Positions 34,212-44,283 are shown, counted from the stretch's first letter. The stretch is DNA of 64,000 nt from SZAS-79 sp963844255 (GCA_963844255.1 CAWJNP010000083.1:1-64000), one strand, 5' to 3'. Program-made: numbers and translations. Notes: a model not told the origin generated them from the sequence alone.

Positions 34212-35306
34212 CTAGCAGGCCCCGGGGCCGTAGATCATGCTGCGCGCGAGTGCGCGACGTGCTGCCGGAAAAACGTCCAGTCCCGTCAGTATCGCACTGC
34301 GAAGAGTCGTACTGAAGGGATCGCTACGCACATACAGCGTCGCAAGCAGATCGGTTGCGCGGATGGTGCCTTGCGCATCAAGACGTCGAGATCGCGCAAA
34401 CTGGCGAGCAACCGTTTCGGTGCCGTGCAGTTCCCTGGGCGTGTTGGATAGCAGTTCGGCCAGATCCCATGCGTCGCGCAGTCCCAGATTCAGCCCCTGG
34501 CCGGCGACCGGGTGAAGCGTCTGCGCAGCGTTGCCGATGTGGATTTCTCCGGGCGAGGCGCGATTGGTGCGGTAGCGCAGAGCGAGCGGCGTGGCCGCGC
34601 GCGTCCCGACGGATAGAAATCTGCCGGCGCGACGGCCGAACGCGCGCTGCAACGCCTGTAGAAACTTGTCGTCGGGAAGGCGCATCACATCGGCGGCCGC
34701 AGCAGTCGTGCGACTCCAGACCAGGGCGTAGTCTTTTCCCATGGGCAGCAAGGCGAGAGGGCCCTCATCGGTGAACCGCTCCCAGGCGACGCCGTGCGCA
34801 GGCCGCTCACTCGACACCGTCGCAATGATTGCGCAGTGAAAATAATTCTTTTCGACGGACGCCTCTCCTGGCGACCCCTCTGCGTGCACAAGGAGTCGTG
34901 CGTTTGGCGGCGTAGCGACACGCAGCCTTTGCACTGCCTCGGCTTTCAGGCAGCCGGCAAGGCCCGGCGCAATTCCGTCGTAAGCCGTCACGTAGCCCAG
35001 TGCCGGCAGTGCGAGGTCGTCGCGCGAAATCCGCGTCAAGCCGAATCCGCCGGCCTGGGACACGTGAATCTGATCAATCTGCGTTTTCACAAGCGAGTCC
35101 CACGCACCGAACCGCTCGAGGATCAATCTGCTGGCGTACGAGAGCGCGATGGCGCGTACGGCGCCGGGCTGCGCGCCCCCGGCTTCGAGTTCGCGCGGGC
35201 GTTCGACAAGCGCAACCGAAAGGCCGGAACCCTGCAGTCCGAGCGCGAGTGCGCATCCGACCGGGCCGGCACCGATTATCGCCACATCGAATGCGTGCTC
35301 AGCCAT
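34212..35306 (-). CDS. ubiH: 2-octaprenyl-6-methoxyphenol hydroxylase, UbiH type
   Basis: FAD-dependent hydroxylase of ubiquinone synthesis. The FAD-binding start is VAIIGAGPVGCALALGL; the late block GNAAQTLHPVAGQGLNLGLRD has the GNAAQ form that marks UbiH rather than the GDAAH of UbiF/UbiI. Length is 364 residues. A second, GDAAH-type hydroxylase lies at 55076, so this host has at least two. The gene overlaps pepP by 8 bases, an order (pepP-ubiH) shared with many Proteobacteria. Confidence 0.9.
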   Translation of the reverse strand: MAEHAFDVAIIGAGPVGCALALGLQGSGLSVALVERPRELEAGGAQPGAVRAIALSYASRLILERFGAWDSLVKTQIDQIHVSQAGGFGLTRISRDDLALPALGYVTAYDGIAPGLAGCLKAEAVQRLRVATPPNARLLVHAEGSPGEASVEKNYFHCAIIATVSSERPAHGVAWERFTDEGPLALLPMGKDYALVWSRTTAAAADVMRLPDDKFLQALQRAFGRRAGRFLSVGTRAATPLALRYRTNRASPGEIHIGNAAQTLHPVAGQGLNLGLRDAWDLAELLSNTPRELHGTETVARQFARSRRLDAQGTIRATDLLATLYVRSDPFSTTLRSAILTGLDVFPAARRALARSMIYGPGAC

Positions 35307-36627
35307 CGCGCATCAGCGCTTCAATCTCGTTGATCGATTTCGGCGTTGCGTGTGTGATGACTTCGCATTCGCCCGCGGTAACCAGGACATCGTCCTCGAT
35401 ACGCACGCCGATGTTGCAGAATCGCTCCGGGACGCCGTCGCCGGGGCGTATGTAAAGTCCCGGCTCCACGGTCAAAACCATGCCGGGCACGAGGGGGCGC
35501 CACGCGCCATTCTGCTTGTAGTCGCCGGCGTCGTGCACGTCCAGACCGAGCCAGTGCCCGGTGCGGTGCATGTAGAAGCGCCGATAGGATTCGGTCTCCA
35601 GTACCGCATCGAGCGTGCCGTCGAGCAATCCAAGGTCGAGCATGCCCTGCGCCAGAACGCGGACTGCGGCGTCGTGCGGTTCGTTCCATCCGCGACCGGC
35701 GCGGGTGGCGTGCATGGCCGCATGTTGCGCGGCGAGCACGAGTTCGTAGACATCCCGCTGCGGGCCGGTGAATCGCCCGTTCACCGGAAAAGTCCGCGTG
35801 ATGTCCGAGGCGTATCCGTCGAGTTCGCACCCCGCGTCGATCAGCAGCAGGTCCCCGTCGGCCATCCGGGCGTCGTTGCCGACATAGTGCAGGACGCACG
35901 CGTTGGGACCCGAAGCGACGATCGGCGTATACGCCGGGAACTGCGCACCGTTGCGCCGGAACGCATACAGGAGCTCGGCCTCGATTTCGTATTCGTGACG
36001 TCCGGGCCGGGTGGCCCGCATTGCACCGCGGTGTGCTTCGGCCGAAATGTCCGCCGCGCGTCGCATGGTCGCCAGTTCGGCCGCGTCCTTTATCAGGCGC
36101 ATTTCGTCGAGCTTGACGCGCAGATCTTCGATGGCTGCCGGCGCCTCGATGCCGAGTCGTACTTTTTCCCTGACCGCATTCAGCCAGCCGATCACGCGTG
36201 CGTCCCAGGTTGCGTCCGCCCCCGGTGCGTAATGTATGACCGGCTGATTTTCGAGCAGTTCGTTCATTCTTTCGTCAAGCAGTGCGATTGGGCAGGCTTC
36301 GTCGAAACCGAATTTCTCGCGCGCGCCCTCCGGACCATGCCGAAAGCCGTCCCAGATCTCGCGTTCTTCGTTCTTCTCGCGGCAAAAGAGGATCGAGTGC
36401 GGGGGTGATGCCGGTGCAGTGCCTGCAATCATCACCAGCACGGCTTCCGGTTCTGTGAATCCCGTGAGGTAATGGAAATAGCTGTCAAAACGGTACGGAT
36501 AGTGCGCGTCGCGGTTGCGTATGCGTTCGGGCGCGGTCGGAACGACGGCAATTCCGGTCTTCAGAGCGGCGGCAAGCCTGCGTCGGCGATCCGCAAAACG
36601 ATCGGTTGCTGCGTTTGAATTTTTCAT
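35299..36627 (-). CDS. pepP: Xaa-Pro aminopeptidase
   Basis: PepP removes N-terminal residues ahead of proline. The 442-residue protein has a non-catalytic N-domain (PYRFDSYFHYLTGFTEPEAV) and the M24 metal site: LIDAGCELDGYASDITRTFP with the two aspartates, HRTGHWLGLDVHD, TVEPGLYI, and GVRIEDDVLV. Spacing and length are those of the E. coli enzyme. Located between murU (ATGA overlap) and ubiH, all on the minus strand. Confidence 0.96.
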   Translation of the reverse strand: MKNSNAATDRFADRRRRLAAALKTGIAVVPTAPERIRNRDAHYPYRFDSYFHYLTGFTEPEAVLVMIAGTAPASPPHSILFCREKNEEREIWDGFRHGPEGAREKFGFDEACPIALLDERMNELLENQPVIHYAPGADATWDARVIGWLNAVREKVRLGIEAPAAIEDLRVKLDEMRLIKDAAELATMRRAADISAEAHRGAMRATRPGRHEYEIEAELLYAFRRNGAQFPAYTPIVASGPNACVLHYVGNDARMADGDLLLIDAGCELDGYASDITRTFPVNGRFTGPQRDVYELVLAAQHAAMHATRAGRGWNEPHDAAVRVLAQGMLDLGLLDGTLDAVLETESYRRFYMHRTGHWLGLDVHDAGDYKQNGAWRPLVPGMVLTVEPGLYIRPGDGVPERFCNIGVRIEDDVLVTAGECEVITHATPKSINEIEALMRDG

Positions 36628-37292
36628 GAAGTCTTCAGATGGTTGAGATCGGCCAGCCGCCCGGGCGTGCCCACGTCGCTCCAGAGCCCGCTGAAAAGCT
36701 CCCCGCTCAGCAGACTGGCGTCTGCGGCGCGTCGCAGCAATGGCGCCAACGATGCCTTGGAACCCCGGTTCACCCCGTCCATCATGGACGGTGCAAGCAC
36801 GCTTATACCGGAGTAAGTGTAGCGCGGTGTGGTGCGATTACCGACCCGGCCATCGACGAGCGAGAAATCTCCCTCGGGCCTGAATGCCGGATTGGGAACC
36901 AGAACCAGGTGGCCCAGGCGCGTGCCGAGTACGGTCTGTCTCAGACTCGCAAATGGAATCTCGCAGTAGACGTCCGCATTTACCACCAGGAACGGCTGCG
37001 GCCCGAGCAGGTCCAGCGCCTGGGCAATACCCCCCGCCGTTTCGAGAGCAACGGTTTCCCGCGACCAGGCAATGGAAACTCCCCAATCGCGGCCGTCGCC
37101 CAGCGCAGTCTCGATCAGGGTTCCGAGGTGCGATACGTTGATGACAATGTCACGAAATCCGGCCGCCGCAAGACGCTCGAGATGCCAGCCGATCAGCGGC
37201 TTGCCGCGGACCTCGATCAAAGGTTTGGGTAGCGTATCGGTGACCGGCCGCAGCCGTTCTCCCCGACCTGCGGCGAGGATCATGGCCTTCAT
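36624..37292 (-). CDS. murU: N-acetylmuramate-1-phosphate uridylyltransferase, MurU
   Basis: MurU turns MurNAc-1-phosphate into UDP-MurNAc in a cell-wall recycling route that bypasses GlcNAc-based synthesis and the fosfomycin target. The N-terminal nucleotidyltransferase motif LAAGRGERLRPVTDTLPKP and the sugar-binding TAGGIAQAL and NADVYCEIPF fit. Length is 222 residues. ATG 37292 overlaps the stop of amgK (TGATG), its pathway partner. The pair is tightly conserved in Proteobacteria with this route. Confidence 0.9.
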   Translation of the reverse strand: MKAMILAAGRGERLRPVTDTLPKPLIEVRGKPLIGWHLERLAAAGFRDIVINVSHLGTLIETALGDGRDWGVSIAWSRETVALETAGGIAQALDLLGPQPFLVVNADVYCEIPFASLRQTVLGTRLGHLVLVPNPAFRPEGDFSLVDGRVGNRTTPRYTYSGISVLAPSMMDGVNRGSKASLAPLLRRAADASLLSGELFSGLWSDVGTPGRLADLNHLKTS

Positions 37293-38314
37293 CAGAAGGT
37301 CAGGCCCGATACAGGGCTGCGGCCGTGCAGACGATCGAGGAGGCCCGCAAGCGGCCCCAACTCGCGATAGCGCGCGCAGGCCCGGTCGAGGTACTCCAGA
37401 ACGAGGGGCAGGTCGGACAGGTAGCGCGTTTTGCCGTCTCGGTGGCAAAGACGTGCAAAGATTCCCGCAACCTTCAGGTGGCGCTGTACCCCCATCCACT
37501 CGAAATCGCGATAGAAGGAGGCAAAATCGGCTGCCACCGGCAATCCCGCCCGGCGCGCCTTCTCCCAATAGCGGATGCACCAGTCGATGACGCGCTCTTC
37601 TTCCCAGCGGACATAGGCATCCTTGAGCAGGGACACCAGATCGTACGTGATCGGGCCATATACGGCGTCCTGAAAGTCGATCACACCGGGGAGTGGTCGG
37701 CAAACCATCAGGTTGCGCGAATGATAGTCGCGGTGGACGTATACGGTTGGTTGCTGCAGGACATTCGCAAGGATCGTTCCGAACGCCGATTTCAGGATGT
37801 TGGCGTCCCCGGGCTGGAGTTCGATCCCGATGTGCCAGGTTACATACCAATCCGGGAACAAGTCCAGTTCCCGGCGCAGCAGTGCCTCGTCGTAGGCAGG
37901 CAGCACGCCGGGCCGGCTGGACTGTTGGATCGCCACAAGGGCGTCGATTGCGGCAGGGTAAAGCGCATCCGCTCCGATCGTGGACGGCTCATCTGCATTC
38001 AACGCGTCCAGGTAGGTGGCAACGCCGAGGTCCTCGAGCAGGAGAAATCCCCGGGCGAGATCCTCAGCATACAGGCGAGGCACATGTGCCCCTGCGGCTT
38101 CGAACAAATGCGCGACCTGCAGGAAGGGGCGGCAATCCTCCTTGTCAGGCGGCGCGTCCATCACAATGAGCGGATCCCGGGAATCTGCAAATGTGATCCG
38201 GAAATAGCGCCGGAAGCTCGCGTCCTCAGACGCGGGAGTCAGCGTCCATTCGCAGCCGCTAAGCTGTGGTTCGAGCCATTCGCGCAGGCTGGTCAGACGG
38301 GTGTCGGATTGCAT
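37292..38314 (-). CDS. amgK: N-acetylmuramate/N-acetylglucosamine kinase, AmgK
   Basis: AmgK phosphorylates recycled MurNAc at C1 as substrate for MurU. The 340-residue aminoglycoside-phosphotransferase-fold protein has the catalytic HRDYHSRNLMV and GVIDFQDAVYGPITYDLVSLL. The N-terminal ATP region is ASEDASFRRYFRITF. Coupled to murU, divergent from lptD over about 120 bases. The neighbouring lptD-surA genes fit an envelope theme. Confidence 0.9.
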   Translation of the reverse strand: MQSDTRLTSLREWLEPQLSGCEWTLTPASEDASFRRYFRITFADSRDPLIVMDAPPDKEDCRPFLQVAHLFEAAGAHVPRLYAEDLARGFLLLEDLGVATYLDALNADEPSTIGADALYPAAIDALVAIQQSSRPGVLPAYDEALLRRELDLFPDWYVTWHIGIELQPGDANILKSAFGTILANVLQQPTVYVHRDYHSRNLMVCRPLPGVIDFQDAVYGPITYDLVSLLKDAYVRWEEERVIDWCIRYWEKARRAGLPVAADFASFYRDFEWMGVQRHLKVAGIFARLCHRDGKTRYLSDLPLVLEYLDRACARYRELGPLAGLLDRLHGRSPVSGLTF

Positions 38315-38434
38315 CTCATGTCAATGGTTGAGCACAGGCGGACGCTCCAGCGGGATTGAATGTAGCCGCGATTGCCTTATCCCGGGAATTGTGCGATTTT
38401 AGCAGTCCGGGTTTTTGCACTTTTCCACCTCCCC

Positions 38435-40693
38435 ATGCAGCCATTTGCGGCGCGCCCGCCGGCGTTCCTAGCGATCTGTTTCGCCTCCTTGTGCGCCGCG
38501 TTCAGCAGCGCGCTTGTGGCTCAGACGTCGGCGCCGCCAAAGGAGAAGGGGCCGACCACCATCGACGCCGAGCGCATCGAGGGCGTCATGGACATCGAAA
38601 TCTCGGCAAGTGGCAAGGCGGAGCTGCGCCAGGATGACACCACCATTTTCGGGGAGCGCATAAAGCGGAATCAGGAGTTCGGCCGCATACAGGCCGAAGG
38701 TGGCGTCCGGCTGGAGCAGGGCTCGGACCGGTTCTTCGGCACGCGTCTGGAGTACGACTTCAACAACGATACCGGTGTGTTCGACGACGCGACGTTCGCG
38801 ATTCGCGGCGGACCGAAGCCCGGCAGAGGCGTGGCGGAAAAAATCGAGTTTCTCGGCAAGGACCACTTCAGCATTCGAAACGGTTCATTCACCACATGCG
38901 AGCCCGGCCGGGATGACTGGCTGATCGAAGCCAGGGAACTCGACCTTGATTACAACACGCAGGTTGCAACGGTCAGAAACGGCAAGCTGCGGTTTCTCGA
39001 CACCACGGTTGCCGTTCTGCCCTGGATGGATTTTTCCCTGGACAAGGGTCGGAAGTCGGGATTTCTCGCCCCGGGCTACACACAGTCGACCCGCAGCGGA
39101 CTGGAACTGAGCGCGCCGTACTACTGGAACATCGCGCCGGAAATGGATGCGACGCTCACGCCTCGCTATCTCAGCAAGCGAGGACTGCAGCTGCAGAGCG
39201 AGTTGCGTTATATCGACCACCGATATTCCGGGACGGCGAGCCTGGAATATCTTCCGAACGATCAACGTGCCGGCCGCGACCGGTACGGAATGTCCCTTTA
39301 TCATCGACAGACATTTTCTCCGCAATTTTTCGGTGGTGTGGACCTGAACAAGGTTTCCGACAGCCGGTACTTCACCGACCTGTTCTCGAAGGTTCGGCAG
39401 ACTTCCCAGACCTTGCTGCCGCGCGAGGGGTTCCTGCAGTACAACGGGGCATTGGCAGGCAACGCCTACTATCTACAGGGGCGGATTCAGCGGTTTCAGG
39501 TGCTTCAGGATCCACTTGCTCCGATCGTCAGCCCGTATCAACGCGTTCCGCAGATAAGTTTTGGTACCTCGAGGAACGAAATCGCCGGGTTTGCAGACCT
39601 GTCCCTGCCGGCGGAATACGTCCGGTTTACGCACTCGACGCTGGTCGAGGGCAGCCGTATCTCGCTGAATCCGACGCTCAGCGCGCCGTACCTGACCCCG
39701 GGCTACTTCATCACGCCCAAGGTCGGTCTCCACTACGCCAGTTACAATCTTGACGGGACGGCCCCCGGACAGGCGGACAAGCAGACGGTTGCAATTCCGT
39801 GGATAAGCGTGGATGCAGGTCAGGTTTATGAGCGGAATGCCCGCTTCGGAGGAAAGGACTACACGCAGACGTTCGAGCCTCGCCTCGTTTATCTACGTGT
39901 GCCCTACCACAATCAGGACAGCGTCCCGATTTTTGACACTGGCCTGGCCGGATTCAATTTCTCTCAGTTGTTCTCGGAGAACCGATTTGCGGGGGGGGAC
40001 CGTTTCGGGGATGCAAACCAGCTGACAATGGTGGCGACTTCCAGGTTGCTTACCTCCGGCGGTCAGGAGTTTCTCCGTGCCACGATCGGCCAGCGCTACT
40101 ATTTTGCGGACCAGAAAGTGGGTCTGACACCGGGGACGCCACTGAGCACTGCAAATACGTCCGATGTGCTTGCGTCCGTCGGTGCACGCGTTGGTCAGTA
40201 TTGGAACTTCGATACATCGGTTCAATATAACGTGCAGAACGCAAAGTCCGAGCGAATCGGGATGAACATGCGTTATTCCCCTGAATTCGCCAAGTTCATC
40301 AACCTGGGATATCGCTACGCGCGCGATCCGGCGAACCCGATCGATCAGGTCGACATCTCGGGGCAGTGGCCGGTGAGGCCGGGCTGGTTCGTGGTCGGCC
40401 GTTACAACTATTCGTTTTTCGACGGCCGGCTGCTGGAGGGTGTCGGGGGTCTGGAATACAACGCGGGCTGCTGGGTCCTGCGCCTGACTGTCCAGCGGCT
40501 CCAAGTCGCCACCCAGCTTGCGTCCACGGCCTATTTCGTGCAACTGGAATTGAACGATCTTGCCCAGCTGGGGTCAGATCCGTTCGATATGCTCAGGCGC
40601 GCCGTACCGGGCTACACGCCGACGAATCTCCGCACCGATCAACCGCTCCCGCCGAGCCTTCAGCGCAGACTTCCATTCGAGCAGGTGTACTGA
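38435..40693 (+). CDS. lptD: LPS-assembly outer-membrane protein LptD
   Basis: LptD with LptE inserts lipopolysaccharide into the outer leaflet. The 752-residue product (start ATG 38435, followed by a signal peptide of about 33 residues) has an N-terminal LptA-like jellyroll (TTIDAERIEGVMDIEISASG, AEGGVRLEQGSDRFFGTRLE). A large beta barrel follows, ending near LLEGVGGLEYNAGCWVLRLT. Cysteines in FTTCEPGRDDW and NAGCWVL are the usual disulfide partners. The open frame from 38372 extends the protein but lacks a signal start. surA follows 4 bases later. Confidence 0.96.
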   Translation: MQPFAARPPAFLAICFASLCAAFSSALVAQTSAPPKEKGPTTIDAERIEGVMDIEISASGKAELRQDDTTIFGERIKRNQEFGRIQAEGGVRLEQGSDRFFGTRLEYDFNNDTGVFDDATFAIRGGPKPGRGVAEKIEFLGKDHFSIRNGSFTTCEPGRDDWLIEARELDLDYNTQVATVRNGKLRFLDTTVAVLPWMDFSLDKGRKSGFLAPGYTQSTRSGLELSAPYYWNIAPEMDATLTPRYLSKRGLQLQSELRYIDHRYSGTASLEYLPNDQRAGRDRYGMSLYHRQTFSPQFFGGVDLNKVSDSRYFTDLFSKVRQTSQTLLPREGFLQYNGALAGNAYYLQGRIQRFQVLQDPLAPIVSPYQRVPQISFGTSRNEIAGFADLSLPAEYVRFTHSTLVEGSRISLNPTLSAPYLTPGYFITPKVGLHYASYNLDGTAPGQADKQTVAIPWISVDAGQVYERNARFGGKDYTQTFEPRLVYLRVPYHNQDSVPIFDTGLAGFNFSQLFSENRFAGGDRFGDANQLTMVATSRLLTSGGQEFLRATIGQRYYFADQKVGLTPGTPLSTANTSDVLASVGARVGQYWNFDTSVQYNVQNAKSERIGMNMRYSPEFAKFINLGYRYARDPANPIDQVDISGQWPVRPGWFVVGRYNYSFFDGRLLEGVGGLEYNAGCWVLRLTVQRLQVATQLASTAYFVQLELNDLAQLGSDPFDMLRRAVPGYTPTNLRTDQPLPPSLQRRLPFEQVY

Positions 40694-40697
40694 ACCG

Positions 40698-42014
40698 ATG
40701 ATGAACCGCTGGATCTTGCCGACCGTGGCGCTCGTGCTTTCTTCTGTGTTCGCCGGCCCGGCCGGTGCGCAGCGCATTTCCCTGGTTGACCGGATCGTGG
40801 CTGTCGTGAACAGCCAGGTGGTCACAAGTTCGGAGCTTGCCGAACGGGTCACTGTCGCCGAGCGGCAGATGAAACGGCAGAACACGCCGGTGCCGGAGGT
40901 CCATCTGCTCGAACGGCAGGTCCTGGAGCGACTGATTCTCGAGAAGGCGCAACTGCAGATGGCCAAGGAAACCGGCCTGCGGGTCGATGAAGTCCAGCTG
41001 GATCGCGCGTTGTCGAAGATCGCCGAGAACAACAAGATGACGCTCGCCGCATTCCGCACTGCGCTCGAGGGCGACGGGCTGAAGTTCGAGCGGTTTCGCG
41101 AGGAAATCCGCAATGAGATCGTGCTCACCCGATTGCGCCAGCGGGAAGTCGACGACAAGATCCAGATCAGCGACAGCGAAGTCGATCTCTATATCGCTGA
41201 GTCGCAGGGGCCAGGCGCCTCGGTCGGCGACGTCGAGTACAACATTGCGCACGTATTGGTCCGTCTTCCGGAACAGGCCTCGCCCGAAAGTATCCAGACG
41301 GCAAAGGCTCGCGCTGAAAAGGTGATTTCCGAGGCCAGGGGCGGGGCGGATTTCGCCAAGCTGGCGGCAAGTTTTTCGGATGCACCTGACGCGCTTGCCG
41401 GCGGACAGATGGGATGGCGGGCGCACGACCGGTTGCCCGAACTGTTTGCCAGCGCCCTGAAAGACCTTCGCCCCGGCGACGTGTCCGCAGTACTGCGCAG
41501 CCCGGCAGGCTTTCACGTGCTCAAGTTGCTGGAGCGTCGCGGCGGGTCGGGTGTTCAGACCGGGGCGGCTGTTCGCCAGACGCATGCGCGGCACATCCTG
41601 ATCAAGACCAGCGAAGTCGTTTCGGAAAGCGACGCGCGTCGGCGATTGGCAGATCTGCGTGAAAGAATCGTCAACGGTGCCGATTTTGCCGAGCTTGCAC
41701 GCCTGCATTCAGAGGATGGATCGGCGTCCCGGGGGGGGGATCTGGATTGGGTTTACCCTGGTGATACCGTGCCCGAATTCGAGCGGGCGATGGACGAATT
41801 GAAGCCCGGCGAAGTCAGCCAGCCGATCAAATCGCCCTTCGGCTATCACCTGATTCAGGTGCAGGAGCGGCGCGTTGCAGACGCCAGCGACGATCGCAAG
41901 CGGATGCAGGCTCGCGTGGCTTTGCGCGATCGTCGCGCCGATGAGGCCTATCAGGACTGGTTGCGGCAGCTCCGGGATCGGACTTACGTCGAGATCCGTC
42001 TGGAGGACAAATAG
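40698..42014 (+). CDS. surA: Periplasmic chaperone / peptidyl-prolyl isomerase SurA
   Basis: SurA escorts outer-membrane proteins, including LptD. The 438-residue protein has a signal peptide (MMNRWILPTVALVLSSVF..., about 1-24), an N-terminal chaperone region (VDRIVAVVNSQVVTSSELAE), and two parvulin domains. The first spans about residues 180-280 (YNIAHVLVRLPEQASPESI) and the second 290-390 (THARHILIKTSEVVSESDAR). It starts 4 bases after lptD and continues the lptD-surA-pdxA-rsmA order. Confidence 0.96.
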   Translation: MMNRWILPTVALVLSSVFAGPAGAQRISLVDRIVAVVNSQVVTSSELAERVTVAERQMKRQNTPVPEVHLLERQVLERLILEKAQLQMAKETGLRVDEVQLDRALSKIAENNKMTLAAFRTALEGDGLKFERFREEIRNEIVLTRLRQREVDDKIQISDSEVDLYIAESQGPGASVGDVEYNIAHVLVRLPEQASPESIQTAKARAEKVISEARGGADFAKLAASFSDAPDALAGGQMGWRAHDRLPELFASALKDLRPGDVSAVLRSPAGFHVLKLLERRGGSGVQTGAAVRQTHARHILIKTSEVVSESDARRRLADLRERIVNGADFAELARLHSEDGSASRGGDLDWVYPGDTVPEFERAMDELKPGEVSQPIKSPFGYHLIQVQERRVADASDDRKRMQARVALRDRRADEAYQDWLRQLRDRTYVEIRLEDK

Positions 42015-42078
42015 CACGGAAAGGCGTTTTGCCCGGTTCTTCGGGTCGCATCCCAGCGGTTAAACCTGAAAGGGCGAT

Positions 42079-43071
42079 ATGAGTTCCAGCTTGCCGGTCA
42101 TTGCGCTGACTACCGGAGAGCCGGCCGGCATCGGTCCGGACCTTGCGCTGATGCTTTTGCGCGAAGCAATTCCGGCGCGAATAGTCCTGATCGGCGATAT
42201 TGATCTTCTGGCGGGACGATCGGCGCTCCTCGGACTACGGACGGGTTTGAGGCGCTATTCGACCGACGGTGTTTCGCGGCCAGACAGCCTCGAGGTGGAC
42301 CATGTGCCTCTGTCACGGGAAGCGCGCCCGGGCCTTCTCGATCCGGCAAACGGCCGCTATGTACTGGCGACGCTGGACCGGGCGATCGCCGGTTGTGTTG
42401 CGGGCGAGTTCGACGCGATGGTCACCGCGCCGGTGCACAAGGGAGTGATCAACGATGCCGGTGAACCTTTCACCGGCCACACGGAATACCTGGCGGACCG
42501 AACCGGCACCTCACAGGTCGTAATGATGCTTGTGGGCGGCGGATTGCGGGTGGCGCTTGCCACCACGCATCTTGCGCTCGCAGATGTGCCCATGGCGATC
42601 AACCGGGCGAACCTTGCTGCAACGCTGCGCGTACTGAACGACGCTCTGACCCGGCAATTCGGTATTGCCCGGCCGAGAATACTGGTGTCCGGTCTCAACC
42701 CGCACAGCGGGGAATCAGGGCACTTGGGGAGGGAGGAGATCGACGTGATCGAACCGGTGATCCGCGATCTGGCATCGCAAGGGATGTTGCTTGAAGGGCC
42801 GATACCTGCGGATACGCTGTTTGTCCCGGAGCGTCTGCGGCGCGGCGACTGCGCGCTTGCGATGTATCACGATCAGGGATTGCCGGTACTCAAATACGCG
42901 AGCTTCGGGCGTGGTGTGAACGTTACGCTCGGTCTTCCTTTGGTACGCACTTCGGTGGATCATGGCACGGCGCTGGATCTCGCGGGAACCGGGCGAGCCG
43001 AATCCGGCAGCCTACTCGAGGCGTTGCGCATGGCGATCGAGATCGTCGGCAGGCGCCGACCCGGCACTTAG
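42079..43071 (+). CDS. pdxA: 4-hydroxythreonine-4-phosphate dehydrogenase
   Basis: PdxA oxidises 4-phosphohydroxythreonine in pyridoxal-5-phosphate synthesis. The 330-residue protein has TTGEPAGIGPDLALMLLREA, FTGHTEYLADRTGTSQVVMM, LNPHSGESGHLGREEIDVIE and MYHDQGLPVLKYASFGRGVN, all active-site or metal motifs. Starts 64 bases after surA with ribosome site AAGGGCG. The stop is 2 bases from the rsmA start. Confidence 0.96.
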   Translation: MSSSLPVIALTTGEPAGIGPDLALMLLREAIPARIVLIGDIDLLAGRSALLGLRTGLRRYSTDGVSRPDSLEVDHVPLSREARPGLLDPANGRYVLATLDRAIAGCVAGEFDAMVTAPVHKGVINDAGEPFTGHTEYLADRTGTSQVVMMLVGGGLRVALATTHLALADVPMAINRANLAATLRVLNDALTRQFGIARPRILVSGLNPHSGESGHLGREEIDVIEPVIRDLASQGMLLEGPIPADTLFVPERLRRGDCALAMYHDQGLPVLKYASFGRGVNVTLGLPLVRTSVDHGTALDLAGTGRAESGSLLEALRMAIEIVGRRRPGT

Positions 43072-43073
43072 CA

Positions 43074-43871
43074 ATGGCTCATACGCCACGCAAACGCTTC
43101 GGACAGCACTTTCTCCACGATCCTTACGTTCTGTCCCGTATCGTAGCGGCAATCGCCCCCCGCGAAGGCGATGTTCTCGTCGAGATCGGCCCAGGCCAGG
43201 GTGCGCTCACCAGACCACTGCTCGAACGGCTGACCCATTTGACGGCGATAGAGATCGACAGAGATCTTGCAGCAGAACTTGCAACAGAATTTTCGCCCGA
43301 TCGACTGGAATTGATCGTTGCAGATGCACTTGCCTACGATTTTGGCGACCTCCCCATAGGCCTGCGCGTGGTGGGTAATCTGCCGTACAACGTTTCAACG
43401 CCCCTTCTTTTCCATCTGGCAGGGTTCGCGGACCGGATACGTGACATGCACTTCATGCTTCAGCTTGAAGTCGTCGACCGGATGGCGGCGGCACACTCAA
43501 CCCCGGCGTATGGCAGGCTCTCGATCATGCTGCAACGCCGGTTTCTGGTACAGCGCCTGTTCAAGGTACCCGCTGGAGCATTCCGGCCGCCCCCAAAGGT
43601 TGAATCGGCGATCGTACGACTAGTGCCGCGGCCACCTGCCGAAGTGGTGACTATCGACGAGAAGGTGTTCGCGACACTGGTGACGCGCGCGTTCGGGGCG
43701 CGGCGAAAGACGCTTCGAAACGCACTGTCCTCGATGATCGACTCGGCGGGACTGCAGTCGCTCGGAATCGATCCTGGGGTGCGCCCGGAGAATGTCTCAC
43801 CGGAGGATTATGTTAGAATCGCTATCGAAATATCCTCCAGATCCGCAACAGGAGCCGGTCTTCAGAAATGA
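43074..43871 (+). CDS. rsmA: 16S rRNA dimethyladenosine transferase (KsgA/RsmA)
   Basis: RsmA dimethylates two adjacent adenosines at the 3' end of 16S rRNA. The 265-residue protein has KRFGQHFLHDPYVLSRIVAA, the SAM site EIGPGQGALTRPLLE, VVGNLPYNVSTPLLFHL and the C-terminal FGARRKTLRNALSS. It ends 10 bases from gloA on the other strand, so the two genes are tail-to-tail with no clear terminator. Confidence 0.96.
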   Translation: MAHTPRKRFGQHFLHDPYVLSRIVAAIAPREGDVLVEIGPGQGALTRPLLERLTHLTAIEIDRDLAAELATEFSPDRLELIVADALAYDFGDLPIGLRVVGNLPYNVSTPLLFHLAGFADRIRDMHFMLQLEVVDRMAAAHSTPAYGRLSIMLQRRFLVQRLFKVPAGAFRPPPKVESAIVRLVPRPPAEVVTIDEKVFATLVTRAFGARRKTLRNALSSMIDSAGLQSLGIDPGVRPENVSPEDYVRIAIEISSRSATGAGLQK

Positions 43872-43881
43872 ATCTCCGTGA

Positions 43882-44271
43882 TTACGAGCCTTTCCGTTCG
43901 ATGAATTCGATCTTGTAGCCGTCCGGATCTTCCACGAAAGCGATGATTGTGGAGCCGAACTTGACCGGTCCGGCCTCGCGCGTGACCTTGCCGCCGGCGG
44001 CTCTAACCGCCTCGCACGTCCGGGCGGCATTCTCGACCTGGATCGCGAGGTGTCCAAAGGCGGAGCCGAGGTCGTACTTCTCGGTGCCGTAGTTGTAGGT
44101 CAGTTCCAGAACCGTCGTGTCGGACTCGTCTCCATACCCGACAAACGCCAGCGTGTACTTGCCGTCTGGCACGTCGCGCTGCCGCAGGATGCGCATGCCG
44201 AGCACCTTGGTATAGAAGTCGATCGAGCGCTGGAGATTCCCAACGCGCAGCATGGTGTGCAGGAGTCGCAT
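43882..44271 (-). CDS. gloA: Lactoylglutathione lyase (glyoxalase I)
   Basis: GloA turns the methylglyoxal-glutathione adduct into S-lactoylglutathione. The 129-residue protein has LLHTMLRVGNLQRSIDFYTK, LGMRILRQRDVPDGKYTLAF, TVLELTYNYG and the metal-ligand glutamate near FVEDPDGYKIEFIERKG. Its first codons are 12 bases after the stop of the YgjP-like gene on the same strand. Confidence 0.95.
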   Translation of the reverse strand: MRLLHTMLRVGNLQRSIDFYTKVLGMRILRQRDVPDGKYTLAFVGYGDESDTTVLELTYNYGTEKYDLGSAFGHLAIQVENAARTCEAVRAAGGKVTREAGPVKFGSTIIAFVEDPDGYKIEFIERKGS

Positions 44272-44283
44272 GGTTTTTTTTCC